A DNA stretch of 64,000 bases, from positions 96,531 through 160,530 of the forward strand of contig NOWV01000180.1 of assembly GCA_003344405.1 (NCBI GenBank). The letters run 5' to 3'. How positions within the stretch are numbered: the first letter of the stretch is position 1; each line of letters opens with the position of its first letter. Below are positions 37,171 to 48,714 of the stretch, piece by piece. Source of the stretch: Trichoplax sp. H2 (lineage: Eukaryota > Placozoa > Uniplacotomia > Trichoplacea). The translations under genes and the position numbers were made by a program. Below the pieces are notes generated by a model. The model worked only from the letters and a program-made list of their open reading frames with translations, was not told the DNA's origin and searched no databases.

Positions 37171-39751
37171 CTAAACTTGATCATTTTGCGCACCTTTAAG
37201 CAAGATACAGACAGGATGGCTCTCTAAGCTCCAGCCATAATCAGTCGCTACTTTAACCCAGACTACGATATATCTGCCCGCTGGTACATTATTAATCAGA
37301 CAGTCTGTAGTATTACAATTATAGGTATTCTTATAATGGGATGATTTGTGATTGATATGGCAGCTATTGCTACTAGTTTCAGCGTAATTAATCTGATAAA
37401 AATGAAGATTAGATTTCCCGATGTATCCAGATTTAAACTTAATACGAAATCCAGTGTTGGTAATATTAGTGATGGCAATATTAGTCACAGGCTCAGGCAC
37501 ATCTAACAGTAGTTAAAAAATAAAATCCACATTAAAATAGATCATGTCTCTTCATCGTCTCTTTACAGTTGTTTATAATAATCTAAATAAAACAATGATA
37601 AAGTAGAATTGTCGATACTTCAGAATCTAATGAGATTTACGATACTAGCATAATTCATTAATAGTATTGTTTTCAATTGTCTATGGCAGACTGCCATCTT
37701 AAAATCTCACCGGCAACAACAATGGAAATATCTTTAGTCAGTTTTCCATATTCATTTCTGGCAGTACATGAGCAGATTCCAGTCTGTCTTAAGGATAGAG
37801 ATTGTAATTCTATTATATTATTCTTGTATTCGAAGCGACCACGTTCATTTATGCATGTCCAAGTAATAGTTGGCAATGGTACTGCGGTAGCTTTGCATGT
37901 TAAAGTAATACTTTGACCTGCAACAACTTTTAGGTGTGTTATTTCATTTTTCTTAGGTATTATAACCATGTCAATCGGTGGGCTTATAACCATGTCAATC
38001 GGTGGGCCTATATCAATTATAAGAGAATACCAATTGATCAGTGATATAATATTAACAGGTATAAATTGCAACAGATACTGATCTCTCGAGTAAAAGTTAA
38101 TAGTCACGAAATAGGATTGGGATTAAGTAGTGAATTAAATTTTAAAAACTTTAACAAGTATGATTATGTTACGAATAGTCTAGACGTATAAAGAATATTA
38201 AAATTATTTGACACGACTATAGCATAGTCTTTAATAAGATGGGGATTAAAAAAGAATGAACTGTTTAAAAGTTTTATCAGGAATTATATTAAAAATACAG
38301 GGAATAGTTAGTCAGCTATTTGATGCGATAACCCAATCATAGCGTAGTCAGAAAAAGGAAAGGGATTAGATGACGAATTAATCTTGAATGACTTCAATAA
38401 AAATTATAGTAAGAATACAAGGAATATCCAATAAACTATTTAACGTGATTATGCATGCACGAGGAGACCTAAATTAGCTTCGGTGCATTAAAATAATTTT
38501 TTAAAGATTTTTTATAAATATAGCAAACAGGAACACTACTTATACATAATTAGTTTACTCTCAATTTTGATATTATAACTCCTATATTACCGTGAACTTG
38601 GATAAAAAGGTTTTTCTTGAACACTTTATTTTGGTATTGTACAATTGCGGTTTCATAAATATATTTTCCGCTATTTCTGTATCCAACAGGGGGTATGTAA
38701 AGCCTGTCCGATGAATAAGAATTTCCGAAATTGATCACGTAATAGCAAGGTTCTAAAATAGTAAAACTTGATTGTCTCCTTGAATTTATATCGCACTTGG
38801 CTATGCGAGATCCATTCTCGAACTTCCAACTAGTAGAAGAATGTAATGGTTTTATTGCCGCATCACTTCCAGTAACGAAAATACTTTGACCCAGAATTAG
38901 TGATACAGTCCCACTAGGAGTTAGAGTGATATCATTGGATGAATACAGTTCTAGTAATGAATATGAAAGTCGATATTAATTTCAGAGATAGAAGTAAATT
39001 TTGTACTTAATTCTATCACGCAATTTGGGGTGATATAGTCTTCAATAATTGATATGAATTATAAGCTCAGGCTATTGAATATTCATTGCTTACACAGCAC
39101 CATTTCGGCTTTTAATACTGATTACTTGCAGTGCCGTGGACTTCTTAACTTAATATAGATAAGTACGATGTATATGAAAGAAATCATTACCTTTTTCACA
39201 ATATTTTCCTGTAAAACCGTCGTTGCATGAGCAAGTAAATATTTTCCAAAGCGAATGACATACCCCGTTCTTACAAGGGCGCCTTGAGCATGAGGTAATA
39301 TCTATAATGAATCAATTGATTAAAAAAATTACAAAACTAATGGGCTTAAAAAAATCATGTCTTATTCAGTAAATAGAAAATTTTTCTTAATTTGTTAACC
39401 TGTTTGGCAATACTTTCCAGTTCTAGAACCTGGGCAAAGGCAAGCATCTCCATCAAGTCCATGATAACATGTCGATTCTGCATGGCATCTATTATTCGCA
39501 CAAGCGGCTTTTGCTGAAATTATAATTGTACCTTTAGATTTTATCACAGTTGAATATGAAACTGCATACATTCTAAAAGAAATTAAGCTATAAAACATTG
39601 TTAGTTTATGTACATGAAAGCCTGCTACATGTAATTAAGAGCGTTAGCTGTTTCATAATAGCATATTTCGTATGTTATTTGAATTCATACCTTGATTTAA
39701 GTAATAGCAGGATAGAATTAAAACAGTGCTAAAAATCACGATTGATCGCAT
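37171..39751 (-). CDS. Secreted EGF-EGF-Ig-Ig-FN3 protein, 6 exons, 424 aa
   Basis: Extracellular multidomain protein. Exons, high to low: 39751-39691, 39513-39400, 39301-39191, 38950-38591, 38007-37711, 37502-37171 (425 codons with stop). Exon 1 is a signal peptide (MRSIVIFSTVLILSCYYLNQ). Exon 2 is an EGF-like domain (residues 21-58, motif CLCPGSRTGKYCQ) and exon 3 a second (59-95, CSCNDGFTGKYCEK). Exon 4 is an Ig-like domain (96-215) that lacks a clear Trp-Cys pairing beyond SWKF and CDINSR. Exon 5 is an I-set Ig domain (216-314, SITLTCKA, ITWTC, CSCTARNEYGKLT). Exon 6 is a fibronectin III domain (315-424). All five introns are phase 1, the mark of exon-shuffled extracellular domains. The layout resembles the ectodomain of Tie-type receptors, but no membrane segment or kinase was found. 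A phase-1 donor (AAAG|GTGCGC) at the end of the FN3 domain might allow more exons. Confidence 0.85.
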
Positions 39752-41700
39752 AATTACTCTTTAGTTAGAAAAACCGTAATCACTCCAAGTGGATAAGAGG
39801 TATCGCTGCTAGAGCTGGCTACAATGAGAAGAAAGAGATTTTACTAATAAGAAAATGAGGAATATTGCAAAACGTAAATTGTCCTCTATAATTTTCGATA
39901 TTTACTTGATAATTTCAGGCTGAATTTCTAACTGGTCGCCAGCCGAAACATATAGATGAAAGTCATTAGCCACGGATGTGTTAAATGAATCCCGCAGTGA
40001 GTAGGCATTTATCCTTGTGAAGGCTTCTTTATAGGGAAATTTTAATTTACTTGAATCATTGACGAAGATATATATAGTCTTATATTCTTGATCTTCATGG
40101 ATATCGATTCATTGACCACATTAAGATGCCTAAGTTACTACAGCATACCCAGTAAACCTTTAATTGGACCAATGATGCACAAATTAGGCATTAAATCGAA
40201 TACTAAATTGGAGACTACTTCGATAATTAAAATGAGTAATTACTCGTACCTTTTTTTATAGATATCTCCGTTAATCTCGTTATATAAACGCATAATTTAT
40301 GGTCCAGTTAGAGAATAAACAGACATCGCAATGATACTTATCTAACCTTATTTATAAGGAAAAGTAACACGAATAGATTAATCAGGTAAATTGATTATTT
40401 ATATTTGGTCATATTTCCTTTTATACCAACTTACAGTATATATATACCATACCATTACAGTCTATTACACAGTATATTGTATGCTTTGCGTTCTTATTTT
40501 GCCCAGCTTTAGCTATTTATAGAGCATAGATAATCGGATTTGCTATCTACAGGATAGCCTAATCGAACTTTGTGTTATATTCTTGCCGCGAAGATAACAT
40601 ATAATAACTGAAGAACTGCGATATTAATAAAACTATTTTATTTATATCGTTCAGTATCATCTCCGCTATATAATTTCTAAAGTAATGAGGTTTGTACAGT
40701 ACATTCTGACCGTACTACGAACTTATTCATTCATTACCAATTTTCTATTTATTGAACATTTACTTAACTGCTTAATAATTAGGGATGCAAAGTCGTACAA
40801 TAAATTCCCTTGATGTTAACCTTTGCAAGCTGATTGGAAAATGATTTTAACATATCTAAATGAAATCTAAGATTCGACTTTTGTGCCTACATCCATAATA
40901 TTACCGCAGAATCCTATAGTATCATAATTATAATAGGCTTGCTTTAACTCTGTTGGAAGATTGCAATATGCAAGCCCTTCATTAGAAACTACTGTTAGCA
41001 ATGAGCAAGGCCAGCAATCACTCTAGAGTACTACAATAAAGTTATGGCTGTGTTGTTGTTCAAATATTACGTAAACACCGGCGCTCTACAGTTAATAACC
41101 CCCAAAAGAAAGTTTGTCGAAGCTTTATTAACCTTTAACTGTTTTACTATCTTATTGATTTTCGTCGTTTCGGTTTATGAAGCAACTTACACGAATTTAA
41201 ATTAGAATAAAACCGAAATATCTTAAAATAATAATTACAGCAATGACAGTACAGGCAGTATTACCGCTTGTGTAAACATTCTACACTACAATTGTTATTG
41301 TACTGTACATACATTAGTTCAAAATTCCTTTACGTAAAAACTGTCATGCAAATAATGCAAGTTGAAAAATGTATCACAGCAATGTAAAATATATTACTAC
41401 CCATATACTGGAACGAGGAAAGGTTTATGGGGAATTTCAAAATAAACCAAAATGGCATTTTGCTAGAAGATCAAGATTTCCATTCAAAGGATAACCTGTA
41501 CTAATTCACAGTTCTACAGTAGTACTACATGGTTATGTTCGTCGGAAACTAAATCTACAACCAAATATTACGAAAGTGACAAAAAAGACTACCGTAGCCT
41601 CATATATAATAAAATCACTTGCAATGTGTTACGTATAGTCGAGCACAGCGTAAACTGATTGAATGTCAATTAATAAGAGGTAATTCCATGTAGAGTAATA
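39752..41700. other. Intergenic upstream of the EGF/Ig gene
   Basis: About 1.9 kb of AT-rich DNA holding the EGF/Ig promoter and the UBF-like 3' flank, by position. No exon or repeat array recognised. Confidence 0.55.
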
Positions 41701-44700
41701 TTATGTTGAATTCTTAGTTCTACCCATTCCTTCCAACTGCTCTTTAAAATCCTGACGTTTATCTTCCGGTACACAACTTAACATCTCTTGCATTAATACG
41801 GCCATTTTATTCTTACCCCTAATTATAAAACATAACGGATTATTATGGCTTAATAATACCACATTAATCCCATTTCTTACTCTAAACAAAGTCATTCTAA
41901 AATACTCGATAGTGCACAACTTACTTATCCTTTTTTACACGTAGTTGTCTTTCCTGTAATAAAGCATACTTTCTTAACGCAGGATTATTTTTGACATCAA
42001 TTTGTACTTTACTCTCCATTAATCATCATTGTCAATATGAGTAAAATGTATTAGATTTCTATCTTACCATTTTTTCAGTTTTATCCCTTTCATTTTCAGG
42101 TACAGTCTAAAAGGACGAAAAATAAAATTGCTTAATGGGATGAAGAGTAGAAATACCATAATTAATATTGCAGTACCTGCAGAAATTCTCGTAAGTTTGT
42201 TTCATACTCTTGCTTTCTCTGAATAAAGTAAATGTCAATATTTAAGTGGATGGTTAATGATGAGATAGGTATAGGTAATCTCTATAATTTAAGGTTATAC
42301 CTTTTGCAATTCTTGTTCGTAATACGTCTTTTCTTCGGTAGATAAGTTATTCCACTTTTCTCTTAAAGTTACACCAATATCAGAAAATGATTTTCCTTTA
42401 ACGTTATTTTTCTTATAAAAGTCACCAACAAATATGTTATATGAAGTCCTAAAGACAAATTTTTCCATGTTATAGCAATTACAAGCCGCTACCCCTGAGT
42501 ACATATGGTACCATTGTTACAAAATTTTAGCTACAATTCTTAAGATTGAAAACTTACGCAGGTGGATGTTTTACAATGGGACGATACTTGGAAGTACTTT
42601 TTTCCTTATCAGTCAAGCGAAAGTTTGGCTCTGATTTTCTCATCTCCTTTATTTCATTCTATCCATGTCATAACAACGATGGTTTTAATTAACATCATTG
42701 GCCGAAATCTCTGATTAACATATGTAAGATAGCGCATACGCAACCTGATAGCGAGCAAGGTCAAAATTAGATGCTTTCTTCCATTCAATTGTCTGCTCAT
42801 CGGATAAATTTTTCCATTCTTCGCTAATAATGAGACGACTCTCTTTCAATGATTTCTACGTAGATGTAGACGAGGTAATGTACAGTTTCATAAAGGTAGA
42901 CAGATAAAGGATATTGTAGATATTCCTAACAGCAATATAAAAATCTCTTTGAGTTACGTACCCCTTCTTCTTTTAGTTCATTTAATCGCACGCGCAAGAA
43001 GCAATGGTAAGGAGAGCTTTAAATTTAAAAGGGTGCAATATATTAACAAATTCTGTTTCGTTACAGCTGTTGTAAGCAGTAATACAGCAAAATATTACCG
43101 TGGAGGGCGTATCTTCTTCTTTCTCTTAGGGCTATTATTGAAATAATAGTAAAAAATTTTAGAACTTGTGTGTATTTTTTTACAACATTAGTGTTTTAGC
43201 AGTATAGTCATAGACTCACGGTATGGTTTTACGTGATTTCTTGGGCCCCTTAGCAGTACTAACTCCAAGTCTATTTATAGAAACGATTGCAATTGTAATA
43301 TTAATGGCTATTAGAATTTGACTAAAAAATGAAATTTAATCATCCAGTTACTTGGCCAGTGTTTCCTTATATACTTTCTCATCCTCTAAATATTTTTCTT
43401 GATATTTTTTCTAACGTAATTTACAAATGAAGATAAAAATTATCAACAATCAACCATGGCACGTAACAACTTCATTAAACAATTGAGTAACTACCTTTTT
43501 CTTATCCGGTAGATTTCTCCACACTTCGCTGATTTTCTTAGATGCTTCAACTGAAGTTATCTTTGATTGTTTACCGATTAATTTCTTCCGTCTTTCAGCA
43601 TAAAACTGCAAGTATGCATTGAGAGGCTTTTTAGGTAAGTCATGCTGGCAATTTTCCCAATACTAAAAATTCAATATCACAGTTGAGATAAATGCAATAA
43701 CTTTGAAAAATAAAGTATATGCAAGACTGTATTTCTATGTTTTTTTATCATGGTGAAGGTTGCTTCGAAGATCTTACATCAGATCCAGTTCCTTTAATGG
43801 CGTTCACCATTTCATGGACAGATCGTGTTTTTCTCATCTTTTTAAGATAAATCGAGCAAGATGTTATTATACGTGGAGTGTATTGAAAAAAAATAGTGTA
43901 AAAAAGCGACAGTTAAAAAAATTTATTGATAGGCATTGTTAACTGCTTTAAATTATTTTACAAACATTTTTCGTTAGTTTTTTCCATTTTTCCATCAAAT
44001 CTTCACCGCTATGGTTATTCCAAGCAATTTCATCCCAATTTATTTTACCGTTGTAAGGCATATTTAAAGGTGTAAGTGTGGCCAGACGTTCGAACAATTT
44101 TTCATATGTTTTACCACTCCATCCGTCTTCGTCATCTAATTTGAAAGAGTATCTACTTTATAATTGTAAAAATTAACAACCGCAAAAGCTAGTGATATCT
44201 ACTCGAATATATGTATTTATTAACGATAGGAAATCGATGTTGGCTATAGCCTTTTAAAATTTCTCTTACGAATAGTTTAATTTCTTATACCGTACCACTT
44301 TTATAATAAAGTCCAGTATCAACTTTTATTAACATAGCTAAGTCTAAGTATACAGTATATGCCTATCATAGGTAAGTGACGGTAAATTATACGAGTATAG
44401 AGAGTTGACTATTTTGGCATTAAATGGAATAAAGCTGCAATTGAAATAAACTATTTATTTGTTACCTGAACCTGCAGCGCCACTCAAAGATTCACCTTGC
44501 GATGATTCACTGAAGCAAGATTAATTTTGTTATGGAAAAATGGGATATTTATTAGTATCAGTGTAACTTAATCATCTTTAATTCAAGTGTCATTTTTAAA
44601 TCTCCACTAGTAAAATTTTCGAATCTTAGCACTATCGTGGTAGTAGATTAAAATAGGTACTACAGGGTAGTATTTACTTGCAACTATTGAAAGAGAGATA

Positions 44701-46688
44701 TTTTTAAGAATGATAATGTTGTCCATCTCTTTTCATCATAGTACATACTTTCCTTCGTTGCTATGCAGTGCGGCCTTGGAGTCTGATAAGCGTTTCTTGG
44801 ATTTTTTTTCTTTGGACTTCTTCTTCTTCTTTTTCTTCTTTTTCCTCTTTTTCTTACCTGTAATGATCAATTAATTATTGTCTTTCAATATAGTATGTGT
44901 TTTATGATGGTACGATATTACCTTCATTGATTGATACTTGTAGCATTTACAAATCAGATTGATAACGTATAGTATTAATGTAAATAAACAGAAAGAGTAT
45001 TTACAGAAGATATTTCCAAAATAACACTTTTGGTTCTTGGGGATATTGTAGAGTTTAAGTAAGTGTCATCAATGCAATTTTGTACAACATTGTGATAGAC
45101 AATTGGAACTAGTATCTATCAATAATAATTTACTGTAATGGGAACTATTTTAGTCTTTGCTATAGATTAGATAGAGTGATGATGAAGGCATAGCCTGCAA
45201 CGCTTGTTTATTCTGTTACCTTCGGCATCAGCATCTCCTTTACGATTACTCTTGGTTATGCGCACTTTTTTGGCACCTTTAACCTCAGCTAAGTTGTTTA
45301 CAAAAGTAGAAAAAAATGAATGATGATTTAATCCTTGGTAGGAGGCATTGAAGAATACTTACGAATCGATACAAGAATATTATTATTTATGAGTAAATCA
45401 AATTATTATCATGACAATCACTGCAAATCATCCTGATAGTGGTTTTATATCGTAAAGTAGGGTAAGCAACGTTGGATGTATCTCCATGTGTCAATCTCCA
45501 AGCTTTTTACACATTTAATTGTGTTTATGTACCAACCTTCATCAGTAGTACGTCGTTTTCTTTTTTTGGCTTTTTCCACAGTTTTCTTACGTTTTTTATC
45601 TTCGGCAATGACTAAATTCGTTTCTAGAATGTTATAAATAAAGGTTGATTTATTTTATTGCTTTTTTTTTCTCTTTGCTCTCATTAAGTACATCATTATT
45701 TTCAATTGATTGGATATCCACTATTCCATTGAGGGTGGAAGTCGTCCATGAATTACCGGCTCTTGGATGGACTGATATTATTATTATTGTTATTGAAGTA
45801 CAATGTCATGGATAAGTTGGTGTATTGCGAATACATTGTTGCAAAGAAGCATGTTCATTTTATTAGGCGGCTGTGTATTGATGATTACAGATGGTTGATT
45901 AACTGGTATGGCAATTTAGTCAGAGTATGTTGGGACTCGTTGACAGTCGTTTATGACTTGATCATTATTCCATCGTCCATCCTATACTACTACGACAATG
46001 TATCGTTTGTAGGTGATCGCTCGATAGCAACGCTTATCCCTGGTGTCTCCACGTGAATACAAATCAATGCTATGGTTATGGATTAAAAGAGCGGATTGCC
46101 ACTGCAACTGCATGTGATGTTATACGACGAATAAGGGAAAATGCAATGGATGATGACTTGTTTCTTCCATGACGATAAAATGACCAAGATGATTTCAAGT
46201 CAACATCGACAGGTAGAATACGATGACGACTTGCAATGGCTGTGATTGATCAAGGTCCATGACGGTCGTCTAAAGCAAGTCATTATCGTCCAGTATGATT
46301 CATTCCTTCATACCTAGAATAAGCTGGTGTAGACCATCCCGACGCTAGTATTACTGTATCATCACTCTCCTCCAATTGAATAGGATACAATAGATTGGAG
46401 TTTTAGTCGTGAAATGATTAGCTTAATTGATGCCACTGCATGGCTTTCCCCCATCATCATCATCAACGACATGGGAAAGTGCCACTGCAACAACTGTGGT
46501 AATGACTACCATTGCAACCAAGAATGTTGTTCTATCCAAGCACGCTACAACTCCTCTTTTCCAGCCAATAACAACATCAATAAAGTAGAAACAATCCTCA
46601 TCCACTTACCTTCATCATTACTTTTGCTACTTTGCCTCTTTTTAGCTTTTCCAGTCGTTTTACTTCCTTGTCGATCAATTCCCGCCAT
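41701..46688 (-). CDS. UBTF: UBF-like HMG-box nucleolar transcription factor, 19 exons, 539 aa
   Basis: Likely upstream binding factor for RNA polymerase I, which bends rDNA promoter DNA in the nucleolus. Exons, high to low: 46688-46610, 45611-45537, 45288-45220, 44857-44749, 44509-44466, 44135-43966, 43837-43778, 43662-43495, 43410-43352, 43270-43220, 43131-43099, 43016-42962, 42855-42745, 42658-42558, 42448-42301, 42218-42177, 42106-42068, 42013-41925, 41818-41701 (540 codons with stop). Residues 1-125 are low-complexity and strongly basic, including a run of nine lysines. Residues 126-200 match the UBF N-terminal domain (WSGKTYEKL, INWDEIAWNNHSGEDLMEKW, MRKTRSVHEM). HMG boxes: about 212-278 (PKKPLNAYLQFYAERRKKL), 304-361 (PPRSPYHCF, WKNLSDEQT) and 396-458 (TSYNIFVGDFYKK, WNNLSTEEK). 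Vertebrate UBF has six boxes and a long acidic C-tail; here there are three and no acidic tail. UBF is the best match; another HMG-box factor is the alternative. Exon 11 is 33 nt. Confidence 0.85.
45612..46609 (-). other. Long first intron of the UBF-like gene
   Basis: About 1 kb, the longest intron of this gene. It contains a 102-codon plus-strand open frame (45748-46056) without family similarity, taken as chance. Confidence 0.6.
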
Positions 46689-47129
46689 GACTTGGACGAC
46701 TTGATTTCAGTACTAAGCGCGATGCAATTGTTTTGCATTTTGGCGTTTTGTCTGACTACAGTCCATTGGTGGCTACAGTGGAATTGGATGGTGATAGTGA
46801 TGGCTGCGATAGGCGCTCTTGTAGTCGACGAATAGAGTAGATCAACTAGTGTATAGAACGTACTATAGGTTATGATAGTTACAGTACTCTTTTGGATTCT
46901 TACAATCCTAGCACTGTAATACCATACAGTAGTGGGTCGCTAGACGTCCTCTCGCGCCTATACTCAACCACTTGCATCGTTGACTTGACTTGCCTCCAAG
47001 TGCTCTGACGCAGCTTCCACTAACTACTTCAGCTCAACATGGATACTTGGATAAGCAAATGCCTCAGTCAAGGCCTATTTTCCTCCCGATTGCTCGATAG
47101 ATTTACTTTATAGTCTACTTTATATGGGC
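46689..47129. promoter_or_regulatory. 5' flank of the UBF-like gene
   Basis: About 440 bp between the start codon and the minisatellite. Promoter by position only; no core element recognised. Confidence 0.35.
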
Positions 47130-48110
47130 TAGTCATGGCTGCAAAACCTTGTGTCTAAACAGCATGTATATGGGCTAGATGGCTGCAAAACCTTGTGTCT
47201 AAACAGCATGTATATGGGCTTGATGGCTGCAAAACCTTGGTGTCTAAACAGCATGTACTGTATATGGGCTGGATGGCTGCAAAACCTTGTGTCTAAACAG
47301 CATGTATATAGGCTTGATGGCTGCAAAACCTTGGTGTCTAAACAGCATGTACTGTATATGGGCTAGATGGCTGCAAAACCTTGTGTCTAAACAGCATGTA
47401 TATGGGCTAGATGGCTGCAAAACCTTGGTGTCTAAACAGCATGTACTGTATATGGGCTAGATGGCTGCAAAACCTTGTGTCTAAACTGCATGTTGCAATA
47501 GCAATAGATTTACTCCATAGTCTACTCATATGGGCGAGTCATGGCTGCAAAACCTTGTGTCTAAACAGTACTAGTGCAAACTCCCGTCGCTTTGCTGACG
47601 GTTTACGATAATGTGCTCATTTAACAGATAGTATTACCATTTGTCGTAGACCTGTCAGAGGTTCAGTAACTTTATACCGTAAACAGCATGTTGCAATAGC
47701 GATAGACTTACTCCATAGTCTACTCATATGGCCGAGCCATGGCTGCAAAACCCTGTGTCTAAACGGCATGCATATGGGCTAGATGGCTGCAAAACCTTGT
47801 GTCTAAACAGCATATTGCAATAGCGATAAGTTTACTCCGTAGTCTACTCATATGGGCTAGTCATGGCTGCAAAACCTTGTGTCTAAACAGCATGTTGCAA
47901 TAGCGATAAGTTTACTCCGTAGTCTACTCATATGGGCGAGTCATGGCTGCAAAACTTAGTGTCTAAACAGCATGTTGCAATAGCGATAGATTTACTCCAT
48001 AGTCTACTCATATGGGCGAGCCATGGCTGCAAAACCCTGTGTCTAAACAGCATGCATATGGGCTAGATGGCTGCAAAACCTTGTGTCTAAACAGCATGTT
48101 GCAATAGCTG
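47130..48110. repeat. Minisatellite, 15 copies of a 39-50 bp core
   Basis: Core reads about ATGGCTGCAAAACCTTGTGTC-TAAACAGCATGTATATGGGCTAG. The left half (47142-47500) has head-to-tail copies of two alternating lengths (with or without an extra CTGTA and G). The right half (47520-48110) has spaced copies joined by GTTGCAATAGCGATA...CTACTCATATGGGC, a ~80 bp higher-order unit. Both strands show short spurious ORFs from the repeat. It begins about 450 bp upstream of the UBF-like gene. Confidence 0.9.
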
Positions 48111-48714
48111 AAATGGAAACAATTTAGATCGATATTAGTCGGTTGTTTCTGTCTTGATCTGATTGGAAATGCAACCAACATTACGACAACATGTTGGATT
48201 GCATTCATTTACTATCGACAAGGCTAGTTCGAGCTGGTTTTTTTTCAGCTATCGCATGCCATTGGATTTTCGGAGATAGCAGAAACTTAAGCAAATAGAC
48301 TGTCACTTTTTTACTGGTAATTTCGCTCATGTTGACTTAATTAACCGCCTACTAAATCAGGCAAAAAATGAAGTGGTGGATGCAGCCATGGCAATACTCT
48401 GCCATACTGTATACTATAGGAGTAGAGTATAGACTGCAATATACTATTCAGTTCAGTATAACTACGTCCATGGCAATAGTATGACCAAGACTTTCTTCAG
48501 CGTACTATATAGGACACTTATGGAAACCTATACCATCCAATCATACAAGGTGATCAAACGGCTAAGCCTAGAGACGCTTTTAATACTCCCCGGGTGTCCA
48601 CAGCATTTTTCCATACAAGGCAATAAATCTATTCGCCTTTCAAGTTCAAGTATAGAATAGACTATTGACCAGCCTAAACAGGACATACTCATACATGCAA
48701 GAGATCACGAATAG
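48111..48714. other. Non-coding, between two tandem arrays
   Basis: No gene recognised. Scattered TATACTGTATA-type palindromic words. Confidence 0.5.

Noticed and set aside
45748-46056. 102-codon plus-strand ORF
   Set aside because: Lies in the first intron of the UBF-like gene on the other strand, no family similarity, length expected by chance a few times in this window.
47129-47611. Open frames with repeating AAKPWCLNSMY and its antisense
   Set aside because: Products of the minisatellite unit length; no start context, no family.
47130-48110. Repeats with spacers that could look like a CRISPR array
   Set aside because: Eukaryotic context, no cas genes, spacer-like parts are themselves repeats, unit lengths vary. 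It is a minisatellite.
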